From: Daedaleopsis sinensis
Taxonomy: Eukaryota; Basidiomycota; Agaricomycetes; Polyporales; Polyporaceae
Assembly (NCBI GenBank): GCA_033807695.1
Contig: CM066302.1
Location: 4,092,001 to 4,156,000 of the forward strand
Length of the DNA stretch: 64,000 nt
Direction of reading: 5' to 3'
Part shown: positions 48,159-59,221 of the stretch, piece after piece
Layout: every line of letters starts with the position of its first letter
How positions within the stretch are numbered: the stretch's first letter is position 1
Made by a program: the position numbers and the translations under genes
The notes under the pieces: model-generated
Told to the model about the DNA's origin: nothing
The model's input: the letters and a program-made list of their open reading frames with translations, nothing else
Database searches by the model: none

Positions 48159-48460
48159 CCCTTCTATTGAGAGCATCCGAACGACTGGAACAAGTGTCCG
48201 GCGGAGTGTCCGGCGGAGGCGGTGACAATAGGTCACAGTAGCGTCACTGGTGACACTTGGCGCCCCACCTGTGACCCCGACGCATCCGCCACTTCTATCC
48301 CGCCATGTCCTTCTGGCGCTGCCGCCACCCGCCGCCCTCCCCGCCACTCGGCCGCTGGCCATTGCTATCTGAGCTGAGCTAGGACCCATCGGGGCTATTG
48401 TACTATGTAATCTATAAGTAATACAACCGTGAAGTTGTTCGAACAACACAGTGCCCCACC
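48159..48460 (+). promoter_or_regulatory. Left subterminal and transposase upstream region
   Basis: About 300 bp between the left terminus and the transposase ATG. It has two copies of GTGTCCGGCGGA near 48193-48217 and a C-rich stretch near 48300-48360. Paired inverted copies (TCCGCCGGA) lie near 56668 and 56682 upstream of the RTC4-like gene. They could be transposase binding sites or shared promoter motifs; nothing here decides which. Confidence 0.4.
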
Positions 48461-50846
48461 ATGAATCTCCTAGCTATGTGCCACTCGCTGCAGGCAGCCC
48501 CTCATCTTGCGGGCAGCCTGAACTATGACGACCTCGTGAAGTTCTGTGACCTCGTCTGCTGGCTGCGCGACGACATTGCAGCTGGACAGCTTCCTGGGAC
48601 TACGACACCTCCCGCATCCCTTCCATCTAAGATTCATTTATTTATCAGAGATATATTCTCGCTATCCGATGAGGATACAACATCACTCTGGGCTCTACTA
48701 CGGAATATTGCTTGGGGTTCATCACCTGCTGAGCCGAGCAAGCTTGAACAGCGCCGTGCACATGCGTTGCTTCCGCTATTTCTCAAGTATGGTGTGCCTC
48801 ACAACCTAGGTATGTCTCTGACTTGCTAGCGAGCATGTTTTTTCTTCAACTAATAAGTACATGCACATTTACTAGCTTTCTACAACCTACGCCCACCGAC
48901 ACGTGTTTGTCTCGATCCTGCATGCAGTCGGAAGCGTGCCCGGATTGGCTCCCATGACGAGTACGAGATGGTACCTTCCATGCTTGCAGAGCCTTTATCC
49001 CACGCTATCGTCATCTTCACCGAGGATCTGGGTCCTATCCCTGCGGAGAGTACATCTCTCTATTGCCGTAGTACGTACCATCAGGATAAGGAGAGTCAGG
49101 CTACTAACTCTACTCTTACAGAATGTAATACCCGCTACTATCACAACTACTTCGTCCACAACCGTGCAACTGCACGGACTTACTATATGCAACCTCCGCC
49201 CTTCCTGGAAATAGCTCAGCACTTCTACATCACGTCATCTATATGTGAGAACTTTACCAATTCCATGATGCTTGCATGGTATGTGTAATAATGTTCAGTC
49301 ACAATCATATACTGACACTTACCACTTTCGCAGGACCTCTGCAACCAATTGTGCCGAGATATATAACCTCGCTGACCGACCACACGACCTCTCCGCACAG
49401 CTCTCAAAGCTATGGAAGCTGAAGCCCGAGCTCACGACCGAGCTTGTCTGGGATGCTTTCTACATTCATGCACTGCTATTAGACCATCAAGAGCGCAAAG
49501 TCCCCCTTAAGCTGGTCCACAATGCTCCTTCGCATTTTGAGCGCCTTCGACCTGCACTTCAAGCACGTAACTTACGTATGGTGGGCCCTGGGCAAGAGGA
49601 ATGGTCGCACGCATGCAAGCTTTGCTGCTGGATCGACAAGGACGAAGAGTCTGAAGAAGAAGGTCAGTTCTCTGAGTCAATATCTATTCTACACACTTCA
49701 TTGCTCACACTGCGTCCAGTCGCAATTCGTTCTGTGGTCACAGATGGAGTTACCGTCGGTCACCCCTGCTGTGCCGTGCATGACTGCAAGCTCCCTCTTG
49801 TCCGTCGAAAGGGTGCCCGATATTGTGTCGAGCATGCTGCTAGAGAGCTCGAATGCTCGGTCATTGGTTGTAGCACCCCTGCAGAAAACAAGTTCAAGTC
49901 TTGCGCAGATCCCGCTCACCGTGCTCTGGATGAACGCTATCATATGCAGAATGCCGCAATGTTCCAACTTAAAGGTCGTTACGAGCGCCTCAACGAATCT
50001 CGCGGGCGTGGATCAGATCACAACTTGGCTCCACACACCGATTCTCTCCTCCCTTCCCCCGCAGCCATTACTGGATCAGACGACCCCATTCTTGAAGACG
50101 ACATGATGGACGATGAGCTCTTGATAGACTCTGAAGCAGTCTCCGAATCCGAGGCCGACTCTACCCCCAAGAACGCATGTGCTTTGGAGAAATCACCACA
50201 TGGCAACCGGAGGCTGAAGACTCAGTTTGGGCGTAGGCGCACTCACAACGAGGAACTATGTGTCGCATCATGCGGCACAGTTCTGGGACGTGCTAGCTTT
50301 CATGGCTCTGAGGCAATCAACGGTGTTGTCGTATGATTTCTACAACTATTGCATGATGACCGGCAGGAATAGCTAATGTCTGTCGTTTAGCAATTCTGGC
50401 GACGACTGTTCCCTTACCGCCGATCTCTACCTCAAGTCTTATGGCACGATCAGAACTGCAGGGTGTGGACAATGATTCACGGCGCTGAATCAGATGACGA
50501 AACACGCGAGTTCTTTTCGTACTGTGCATTGCCTGTGGATGTCTTCCACTTCAAATGCAAGCACAAGGAATCCGACATCGTCTGCGGCACCCATTGCAAC
50601 CCTTACAACTGGCCCGAACTTCGAACTCCGGACAGAAAGTGGCGTTTCAATTCCTCTGCTGCCGAGCAGATCAACGCGTGGTTCTGCAAATTTCATCCCA
50701 TTGTTTGCGAGATGGACGTCGACAGGTACAACTTCTTCCTGGACGAAATGATCAAGCGACGGAACAGGGTCACAGTGAGGAAGCTCGCAAGCAAAGGTCA
50801 GGCTCCATATCGTATTCCACGGGATGCGCTATTGCGAGATGACTAG
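48461..50846 (+). CDS. KDZ-like transposase with CxC5/CxC6 cysteine clusters (698 aa)
   Basis: Six exons: 48461-48809, 48876-49070, 49122-49278, 49334-49662, 49720-50330 and 50391-50846, with introns of 51-66 bp. The N-terminal cluster contains FYNLRPPTRVCLDPACSR (C128, C133) and YCRKCNTRYYHNYFVH (C180, C183), as in the CxC5 module, and is followed by WTSATNCAEIYN. The second cluster (about residues 352-420, HPCCAVHDC, YCVEH, GCSTPAENKFKSC) matches the CxC6 module. Candidate acidic catalytic residues are D352 in VVTDGVTVG, D567 in WHDQNCR (compare the KDZ motif YDxxC) and E639 in AAEQINAW. They are separated by DVFHFKCKHK and CNP. The role would be cutting the terminal repeats in the nucleus and reinserting the element. 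Introns are clean and no stops remain. A Ser/Glu-rich acidic stretch lies before exon 6. Confidence 0.85.
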
Positions 50847-51222
50847 ATGAACAGTTGTGTTTTGTACATTGATTTATGCCGACTATCTACATCGTGCTTG
50901 CAATGCTGCTCAGCCACAATCATAAGTAATGAACCTCTCGTGACACTCAAGCTACGACTCACCATCTTCCTCCAACCGGTCGCTGCCCAGCTCAGCCAAG
51001 ACCACAGTCTCGATGCCCACTGCCTGTCACGTTGCGCACAGGGGTGTCGGAAACAGGCTCGTGAGATTGAGCCCGTCATTGCGCCCAAGGTGGTTGTAGG
51101 ACACGATTGAGAGCGGCTTGATGCCCGTGTTCATGACGAACTCTGCGAACACCAATGTGACCTTCGTCTGGCCAGACTTGAGCCCCACACAACGACACAT
51201 GAGCCTGTGGGCAGCACCCAAA
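50847..51222. other. Gap between transposase and HET relic
   Basis: About 375 bp where the two convergent genes end. A short minus-strand frame (51266 to 51027) does not look like the missing HET C-terminus. Nothing else is seen. Confidence 0.45.
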
Positions 51223-52647
51223 CTAGCAACGGCAAGGCAACAGGCGGTGGACGTAGAAGAAGACACTGTCGTCTGACTTGAGGATCACGTCCGGCGGCGT
51301 GGGGAGCAGCTGCCCCAGGCTGGAAGGTGGTCGAGATGGAGCGTCGGGGGGCTGCGCGCGGATGCACGCGTCAAGTACGAGCACCACGCCAGCTTCCTTG
51401 TACGTCCGACCCATCATCCGGATTGCCTGCTTGCGCAGCGCGCCCGCCGCAGGCACGCAAAGTGCGTCGATCCAGAACGCGCCGCGCCGCAGCTCTGCAT
51501 TTGACTCTGCTTCTGAGTCTGGGTCGGGTGGGGGCACAAAGTGTGCGGTGTGTGCCCCGAGCCGCGAGACCTGGCACATGGGGAGGCCGAGCTCGGACGC
51601 GCTGCCGAGGCCGTCGACCCAAACATGCGAGATGGCGACATACGCGCCGGGTACCGCAGGCTCGACACGTAGCTGTTGTCCGTCGAAGACGACGGCCGGA
51701 ATCGTCCCGGCGGACAGAAGACGAACTACATCGTCTACGGGAGGATTGACAAATGGGCAGTTGCAAGAGGGTTCGACGTGTCGCGGGGAGTAGTTGTGCG
51801 TGTCGGTGATGGTGTAGAGCTTGCAAGCGCGCTCCGTGCAGTCCTGGTGCTCGTCGGGGGCCCGCCGGATGAATGGCGGCTGGCGGAAGAGGGCGGAGTA
51901 GACCGACACCTAGGGAATCGTGTTGAGGAAGTCGTAGGAGATGGTGTGGGGGCACCAGCCAGCGCGATGCATCGCGTGCATGCACGCGAACGGGACGTGC
52001 TCCCAAAACGCGCGCCCGCCAGGCTTGATGGACTCGAGCGCGAGCGTTTTCAACTCCGTCGAGTCGGGCCAGATTGACAGCGCCATCCCGCAGAGGGCCA
52101 TAATTGAGAATGCGATCGCGGAGAGAATGTGTCGGTGGTTGTCCTTTATTCCTGCGCGCGAGAAGATCCCGCCGAAGAAGGTGACCGAGTCCTCGTCCAG
52201 CGCTGCGAATGCGTGCTCTAACAGATGGAAGACCTTGCGCCCACGTTCGAGATGCGCGCGGGAGTTCGGCCAGGGGTATTGGACCATGTACGTGCACCAG
52301 CTACTAAGGAAGCCTGCAAGATGGTGTCCAGATATGAATCGTTTATCAGGATCTGCGGGCGAGGAGAGAAGGAGAGTCTCGGGGATGTGCATGGCTGTAA
52401 CGGTCTCGAGGAGGGTTTTATACGCGGCCTTGAGGAGTACGGGGTCGCGGGTGCGCAACACGGCTATGAGCTCTGCCTGTGTTCGTTGCTGGAGCTCCGT
52501 CGTCCACGGGACATGCTGGTGGCCCTCCCAGCATGGGCCTTGAGCTGGGTCTGGGGGGTGTTCGCCCGGTGATAGAAGGCATTGACGATGCAGGCCATGC
52601 TCCCATCTTACTGCATGCCCATCCCTCGCCCTCATCTCTGTCTCCAT
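51223..52647 (-). pseudogene. HET-domain protein, truncated and with an in-frame stop
   Basis: Read from the ATG at 52647. An N-terminal helical region contains GHHLAGFLSSWCTYMVQYPW and the typical lead-in AGWCPHTISYDFL, then a TAG (51910-51912) interrupts the frame. The same frame continues open with a Cys pair (DCTERAC). HET-domain blocks follow: GAYVAISHVWVDGLGS, then FWIDALCVPAAGALRKQAI and RMMGRTYKEAGVVLVLD. It stops at 51223 just after the HET core, without the following WTLQE-type segment of full-length basidiomycete HET proteins. No intron that would skip the TAG is evident. In ascomycetes, HET proteins trigger cell death on non-self fusion; in basidiomycetes their role is poorly known. 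It is cargo within the transposon. Confidence 0.82.
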
Positions 52648-53008
52648 CGTTCCCCAAAAGAGCGACTCACTTAGAAGAAAACGCTATCAGCGTGGTCATT
52701 AGGCTCCGTCTGTCCCTAGCCCGGTCCCCAAGGTCGAGGTCACACGGCAGGAGACGACAGGGTCTAGAGTTTGAGGCAGCGTGTACTCAGTACTGACGGA
52801 GGTCGAGAGAGGACAGCAGGTGGTGGAGGAGAGAATGTGAGAGCCCTAAGTCCCTTTGGGCGTCTAGATCTCCCAATATGATCGCAAACCCCTACGAGTC
52901 GGAGGAAGTCTTTACGATCATAACAACATGGCATATATAGTTGTGATTATGACTAGCATTACAGTGGTACTAGGTGTAGTATACAGTTCAACCGGTACAA
53001 CAGTGTAC
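52648..53008. other. Intergenic stretch between HET relic and RTC4-like gene
   Basis: About 360 bp upstream of the HET relic and downstream of the RTC4-like gene. An AT-rich block with ATATAGTTGTG lies near 52930. No gene seen. Confidence 0.45.
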
Positions 53009-56000
53009 TTATTCATCATCATCATCAGTGTCGATCACATACACCTCTCGTACTGTCCCTCGCAGTGCATCTATGGGCTCTTGAACTACGCGGAAGCCAC
53101 ATACAGTATCGTTACTCGAAATAGCGGGGATACTACCTTCTTCCTCCTCCCTCTTGATAACAGGCTCGCCATCAGCATTAGAGAGGGATTGGATGGCCCT
53201 ACTGGTCGTCTCCGCTACGGACAAGTTGGCGGGACTCGTGGTGCCTGGCAGAACACGAGGGTGAGGGCGAGGGCGAGGAGTATTAGACTGCTGTGGTGTG
53301 TCCAGAATAGCACAGTGTGGGCACGGAGCGATTGTCGTAAGGCCGGATATGAGGTCTGACTCAGTCGCTGTGACCGTGTTCAAGCAGGCATTGATGTCGT
53401 CGTCTTCACTGAGAGGAAAAGTTATGCGGCCATAGTCTCGACTTGTGCGCAGAGCCTCAACAGCCTGGTCACGCGAACAAGTGGGGTTGTCGTCGAGGAT
53501 GAGGGCGACAGCGAGCTCGGGTACGAGCACCTGCCGGATGAGGGTACCAGCATCGAGACCGTGGACCAATGCGGTGTTGTTACCCAGAGTCTTCTGGCAA
53601 GTCTTGAGTACGAACATCAGGAGCAGAGCATAGCCCTTTTCCCCATAGCTGAAGACCATGCACGTCAATGGAAGCGCAACATGTTATGAGCGTGAGCGTA
53701 CTCACAATCCTGCCGATATTCTGTTCATCTCTGCCATGCGGTGATGAACATGAGCGTTAGGCTTGAATGTTCTTCGCGCTTCTAAAAAGAAGCCGTTGTT
53801 GTGCGGATCTTGAATCAACGCAGCGAGGTGTGGGAGGAAGCGAGGGAGGCGTGCCCCTAGGGCATCGAAGTCGAGATGAATGGGATAAGTGATTCCCTCT
53901 TGACTACTGCGGGAAGCTTGGTTGGCGATCGCAGATTCTCGTCGATGAGCAGGACAGAAGCCGTTCTCGAAGAGGTTGAAGGATGTGAAACTGAGGTCGT
54001 ATTCGCGGTGCCCAGGATTGGCCGCATTCGGTTCACTCCACGAGTGTTTGAGTAGATCTGCCTGACGTGCCAGAAGTGCAGCAGATGGTGCTGGAGGCAT
54101 TGGGTCGTCGCAGAAGGGACAGAGTGTGGCGCCCAAAGCCGTGCCGTTAGGATGATCTGTGTTGTCTCCGAGTCCAGCCTCTGGTTCGTTGGCGTCCGGA
54201 TCATCTTCCATCTCCTGCTGTTCCTCAGCAGTCAAGAACAGCAAGGGCGCTGGTGAGAGTCGGACGATAGGGCTCGGAAAGGGGTCATTGTACTCAAGGT
54301 CGTCATGCGTGGCTGGAAGGGATGACGAAGTAGGAGTGCTGCTGCGGATACTAGCATCACCAGGCGAAGTCGAAGAATATTGAGTATCCTCGGACTTCAC
54401 CGACGCGCTTGTGCTTGAACGAGCAATGGCATCTAAGAACAGCGCCCAGCTACCTTGAGTGTCATCTCCGTAAGCCACAAATGTGTCACGAAGCGCGACT
54501 GGAGCCCTGTCCAAGTGCCGCACATGGTCATAGAAGGTGCTGCTAGCGAGACGTTCCCCGAAGACCATGGGGAATATGTCCCTCTTCTTCATCTGCTTGG
54601 GCGGCTTGGAAGCGATGAGGTCGTTCATTCTGTTGATGCCGTCTTGGACCTGTGCGACGGTGAATGTATACGGCCAAGTTTTCTGCCCCGCCTTCGTGCG
54701 CGTACCGGTACCGACAATTTGATGTGATGAGGCGTCTGGTCGAGCGATTGTGGTGTCTGGCAGAGGAGGATCCAGATCCAGTGCCGGACGGCGCTGCTGA
54801 GGCTGAGGCTGAGCCTCCGCACCCATGGGCACCACGGTCGAACGAGGTTCAAGCAGCTAGAAGATGTATGTTAGATAGAACACGTGGACAGGATGTATAT
54901 AAATGCTTACCAGCGGTTCACGTTGAGCATTGCCCCGCATGAAGGTGACATCCACTCCGGGGGTGGCACGGTGGACTTTGGAGGGAGGGGCAGCAAGGTG
55001 ATCTGCACGGCGCTTGCCATCGAATGCGAGCGCGAGCTCTGAGTCCAGGTCAGGACACAAGTCGTCGGACCAGCGCACTCCATCTGTGTCGAGACGGATA
55101 ACCACACGAGGCAGTGTGTCACCGATGCGTCGGGCGACCGTGACAGATATAGCGGTCTTGGCGGGTTGAAGATACCAGTAGCGCTGTCTAGCGACGTTTG
55201 ACATGTCGAGAACCTCAAGAAGGGTGTCCGGTGTGAGCCCGAGCTTCTTGACTAGGATGGGGACACTTAAAGGCTCGATGTTGGGGAAGTGGGGAAACGA
55301 ATCCACAAGACGCAGAGGCAGCTCGTTTGGCTACGATACAAAATATATATAAGATATTGTACACTGTATAAGAGCGAGAGACTTACCCTATAGTAGGCAA
55401 TGACCATGGCCTTTCCCTCCGCCTCCTTCATGAGCTCTTCCCGCTTCGTCTTGAGACTCTTGGTGTGGACTTCTTGATGTTCCGCATCACGATGCGCACC
55501 CTGCCACGCAGAGTTGATTGGCATGGCAAGGCGTGCCCGCGGAGCTGTGACCCGACCGTTCGGACGGGCGACAGCAGGACCAGAGGGCTGAGATAGCGGA
55601 GCCGATGCCTGATGCTGGGTTCGGGAAGGCGGTACGGGAGGAAGCGGCTGCGATTGAGCGACAGGAGGAGGAGGTGGAGCATTCTGGAGGAGGCTCTGTA
55701 GAGACTGAGTGGCGACTAAATTGATAGCAAGAGCGTCGGGAGGTAGCACAGGGAGAGCAGCGGGCGGCTGGGTGGAGACGTACGGCCCAGCGGGGGAGAG
55801 CTGTGTACTCTCACCCTCGTAGCCTGGAGTGTCATGCACCTTGCAAGCGAATGTAATGGCGTGGGTGAGGGCAGCAAGATGAGCTAGTGCCTTGCAGCAC
55901 TGTTTGCAGCGAAGGTGGGGGCATTGGCGGTTTCCCTTGCGGGCACCATCTTGTGTCGACTTTGTGCACGAAGCATTGCTACACACTATGTCCTTCTGCG

Positions 56001-56383
56001 TGTGGGGAGGGAGGACGGGAGGACGAGGTGCAAGGTGCAGTTCGGCACCTTCGGGCGTAAATTGTTGAAGGTGAGCGTACGGATCGGTGAGACGGGCAAC
56101 GAGCCGCCAAAGAAACCGGATTGCGTCGTTGTATGCAAATGCAGCGGTGAGAACTTCGGTATAATGGCATTGAGGATCGGTACACTAGAAACTCATGAAT
56201 AGATGATACAATATGAGTAAGATGGAGACGTACTCGAAGACAAATACACCCTCTCCTCGCAATCCCATCAAACCCTGTTCCTTCGTGTACCCTCCACTGG
56301 ATTGCCTTGCTACACTTCTTGCATCGGGTGGAATACTTGTCGATCTTCGGGTCAGGAACTACGGCAGTGGCGTCAGGAGGCAT
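53009..56383 (-). CDS. Large cysteine-cluster protein with RTC4-like domain (1,052 aa), transposon cargo
   Basis: Five exons on the minus strand: 56383-56234, 56184-55387, 55330-54911, 54856-53706 and 53648-53009, with introns of 49-57 bp, giving an uninterrupted 1,052-codon frame. The N-terminus has a zinc-type cluster, C21xxC24, C46xC48, C51 and C55, spanning the exon 1/2 join. A second cluster (C118, C123, C138, C143, C146, C147, C164, H167) follows. Then come a Pro/Gln-rich linker, a basic stretch (TKREELMKEA) and a central region with KTWPYTFTVAQVQDGINRMN. The C-terminal third resembles the RTC4-like domain. It has CPFC at about 702, CPAH at about 757, then GEKGYALL, VLVPELAVALI and EALRTSRDYG. 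An acidic tail ends in DTDDDDE. Yeast Rtc4 is named for an effect on telomere capping; the role of basidiomycete homologues is unknown. A DNA-binding helper of the transposon or captured host cargo are both possible. Confidence 0.8.
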
Positions 56384-57837
56384 GTAGACGAGGAGGATGC
56401 GGTAAACGGGGACGTACTCTGAGGCTCCGGATGGTTAAGTAGTTATACTCGACGCTTTGTGGGACGCTTTGAACAACAGCGAGGAGCGAGGCCACACTGC
56501 AGCTTTGATCTTGATATGTTTTGAGAGTGGCGGGGTGGGCGGGGTGGCGCATGCGCACAGGGCAGGCGGCGGGGGAGGTAGTCGGCAGGAGGTGACAGTG
56601 TGTGGCGGGAGAGTGACGATGTAGACGCCCACGGCTCATAGTCCGTACGGGCGCCTCAAGGACAATGTCCGCCGGAATTTCTCCGCCGGACAGGTGCCCC
56701 AGTAATTCTGACTTTCTGCTTCTATTTGAGAGCCGGATTTCCACCCGGCCGACTGGCCGGCTGCGGCGCTCTCGCCCGGTACTCAGGCGTCTAAGCTACC
56801 AAAAAGAGACAACACGTTAGCGTCTGCCACGGCCGCCGCGCAATTCTTTCATGCCAATATCAATGCTATAGACATACATATATGGGACGGTGGTCCTCAC
56901 TATATAGCCTCATAGTCAAGGACTATGATACCTATACTCCCTACTAGTTCATGAGTATTGTACTACTCGACTGCCACCAGTGGCCCGGCGCCGGTGTCCA
57001 GGCCCCGGCGCCCACCTTACCGGCGCTGCCACTGATGGCATGATCTCAGAATCAGACTTGTGCGAGAAGCCTTTTCGAGTTGAATGTGCTCGATATAGAC
57101 CACCTAAGGCTGAGACTAGCAAATGAACTGTATAGTACTATCACTCTGCGTGGCCAACTTAGGCTTCAGCCGATTCCGTAAAATGAAGCTCACTGGACTT
57201 GAAGTACTAGTCACGTACTGTGTCGGTGCGTACAAAGCTCAAGCTATATCAACTAGCACGTTAAAAGCTGTTATTTCACAAATCTTGGTTCACAGTATCC
57301 TCATGACATACCACCTCCCCGAGAGAGTCGAGTAGTACTTATCTCTGAGTCGGACTCCGATGTGCCCGAATGGGCAAAATCTAGTATACATAGTACTAAG
57401 TAATATCAGATCATATGGACTCTGTTACCAAACTTCCCGAGGCTGAACAGCCTTTTACGAGTCCAGATGTAGAACTTTGTTACTGTGCTACCTAAACCTT
57501 CCGAACAAAAATATGAAAGGGAGGTTGGCTATTCAATTGGCATAGCATTGCAGCGACTAGTATGTAAAGCTGGAAGTACCATTTTGTTGCGTACCCAGAA
57601 CTCAACACTCAATTTTGACACTGTCCTGAGTGCTATAGATGGTATAAACGATTATTCAGGCGTATTTTGGGGCGTCGAGGGCGTTGTCGGGAGGGGAGGA
57701 GGATCGGAGCTCGAGCCTGAGGAGAACAAATGCTCAAGCGCGGCGCCTCTTGGGCGCTCGTGCCCCGGGTGACGCCCGCTGACCGGCCGGGCGGAGGAAC
57801 CCTTTATATCAAGATAAGTCTTATTTTGCTTGCAACC
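56384..57837. other. Right arm of the transposon, no supported gene
   Basis: About 1.45 kb between the RTC4-like start and the right terminus. It contains paired TCCGCCGGA motifs (56668, 56682), a GC-rich inverted stretch near 56985-57040 (CCGGCGCCGG), then AT-richer DNA with short frames only (57123-57335, 57485-57772). It probably holds the promoter of the RTC4-like gene and subterminal sequences. Confidence 0.5.
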
Positions 57838-57879
57838 CGGGTTACTTCACATACCCCGGGTTTCGAAATAGAATTATCC
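57838..57879 (-). repeat. Right terminal inverted repeat of the transposon
   Basis: On the minus strand it begins GGATAATTC and includes CCCGGGG. It pairs with 48117-48158 with three mismatches in the outer 29 positions. Confidence 0.88.
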
Positions 57880-57888
57880 TGATGTCCA
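57880..57888. repeat. Right target-site duplication TGATGTCCA
   Basis: Perfect copy of 48108-48116, directly outside the right terminus. Confidence 0.9.
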
Positions 57889-58637
57889 CGCTTTTATCAA
57901 AACTTTCTCCTTCATCCGGACCAGGAAGCTTTTTAACCTCTGAGATCACAAATGTGCAAGCGAGGGCGGTGTCAAGGGGGTACGGCGAGTATTGGTTCTG
58001 TTGTTCAAGACTCCACATGTTCCACGTCCGAATGGCAGATGGCTCTAGCATTACGCCTGGTTGGAGCTTGAGGGGAAGAAATGAGATGGTTCCGTCGATA
58101 ATCACCCATCGCTTTCTCATGTTGCCGTTTTGGTCTTCTTGTAGAATGCTCACCCGGGTCTCAGGGGGGAACACTACTAGATACTTTGAGATATCTTTGA
58201 GGAGTTCGTCGTAAATGACTTGCGGCCACATCGCATACCAGCGATGCTCAAGGGTGGCGTCCTCGTGTGCCCCAAGCGCGTTCAATAACGCTTGTACTCG
58301 GTAAACCGTGAGTGATCGTGTGGAGGACCCGGAGTTGGACATGGCAGCCTGATTTGTACTGAGTATACCATTGAATATATATGTATATATGTAAGTGGTA
58401 GTAATGATGATCATAAATGGGACTCGGACCTACCAGAGCGTGGCACTTGCAAGGATTATCTTCTATTGTAAAGCAGGATGGGGCGCTTAAACCCAAATTA
58501 GAAAGTTTTGCGTATATGGCAGTCGAGGACAACCATGTCGCTCCTGCACGTCTTCTGTATTTCTGATTCGCATCGGAGTAGTATAGATACAACGCTGAAT
58601 ACCTCAAGATGTGTGCTATGTCAAAAATGGGAGCCAT
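57880..58637 (-). pseudogene. 5' part of the gene split by the transposon
   Basis: Exon 1 is 58637-58434 and, after an 85-bp intron (GTAGGT...ATCAG), exon 2 runs from 58348 to the insertion point. The downstream ATG (58342) could serve as an alternative start. The encoded part includes RSLTVYRVQALLNALGAHED, WAMWP-like YAMWPQVIYDELL, and VISEVKKLPGPDEGESF. Exon 2 joined to 48107-47632 gives an unbroken 945-base exon. With exon 1 the protein would have been about 382 aa. I do not recognise it. In the present allele the frame runs only a few codons into the element, ending in RNPGYVK. Confidence 0.78.
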
Positions 58638-59221
58638 TCCTGCGAACTGGGATCAACCGCTCGGGTCCGCGACGGAAAGCTGAAGTTAAACTTAAAGGAG
58701 TACTGACTGTTATGACAGTAATGCGTGTTGTGTGTAGTAGCTGATAGCTACGTTCCAGGCAGGCCTCAAATTGTATTCACAGCTCTCTCCTCACTGTCGT
58801 AACGTAGACATACATATCAAACCCGAGTGGGCAGCGTCATGACATCATGAGCGCTAGGCTGCTACCACTTTTGGTTGTCCCGCCGCTCAGCAACTCTTGA
58901 CCGCTGCCATACACTCACTTCCTCATGAACGAGTTGCATGGACACAGGTGCAGCAGATACCATGCACATAAGTGAGACATGACATAACTGGATCTTTTCT
59001 ACTGATGAGTCTCACAGGTAAGTCGAATGTCGGAAGGGGAGTCTCACGCTGTGGCGGCGGTCGTCCAACTACGTCGCGATCCGTCGGGGGCGGCGGGCCT
59101 AAGGGGTTCAATCAAGCCGTGTTCGGCTCAGCTATGTATGGCTCGATAAAATCCTTGAGATCCTGGTCCCCCGTCCGCTTCAGCCAAAAGTCACGAAACC
59201 TGCCAGCTCACGATAGGCATC
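58638..59221. other. Stretch between the split gene and the Helitron coding region
   Basis: About 580 bp with no supported gene. The 5' end of the Helitron should lie here or further left, but no terminus could be fixed because Helitrons lack inverted repeats and target duplications. Confidence 0.4.

Larger units (their letters stand above)
48117..57879. mobile_element. 9,763-bp KDZ-type DNA transposon with cargo genes
   Basis: The element is bounded by inverted repeats of about 42 bp (48117-48158 and 57838-57879). The outer 29 positions agree at 26, starting GGATAA and containing GAAACCC. It is flanked by a perfect 9-bp duplication. It contains an apparently intact KDZ-like transposase (plus strand), a HET-domain pseudogene and a large RTC4-like gene (both minus strand). 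It interrupts a minus-strand gene whose frame is restored exactly on removal. Zisupton-type relatives are reported, from memory, to make about 8-bp duplications, so 9 bp is close but not identical. Both termini, the duplication and the transposase appear intact, so it may still be mobile. Confidence 0.9.

Noticed and set aside
51027..51266. Missing C-terminal part of the HET protein
   Set aside because: The frame lacks the expected WTLQE-type segment and no convincing splice joins it to the HET core.
56373..56744. Upstream minus-strand frame as a first exon of the RTC4-like gene
   Set aside because: Different frame, His/Pro/Ser-rich composition, no good donor before 56383; the ATG at 56383 directly precedes the first cysteine cluster.
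48117..57879. Starship-type element, suggested by the HET cargo
   Set aside because: Long inverted termini, a 9-bp duplication and a KDZ-like transposase fit a cut-and-paste DNA transposon; no tyrosine recombinase is seen.
48117..57879. Mutator-like element, suggested by the 9-bp duplication
   Set aside because: No MULE transposase is seen; the only transposase has the CxC5/CxC6 clusters and KDZ-like motifs. It remains the second choice if the KDZ gene proves to be a passenger.
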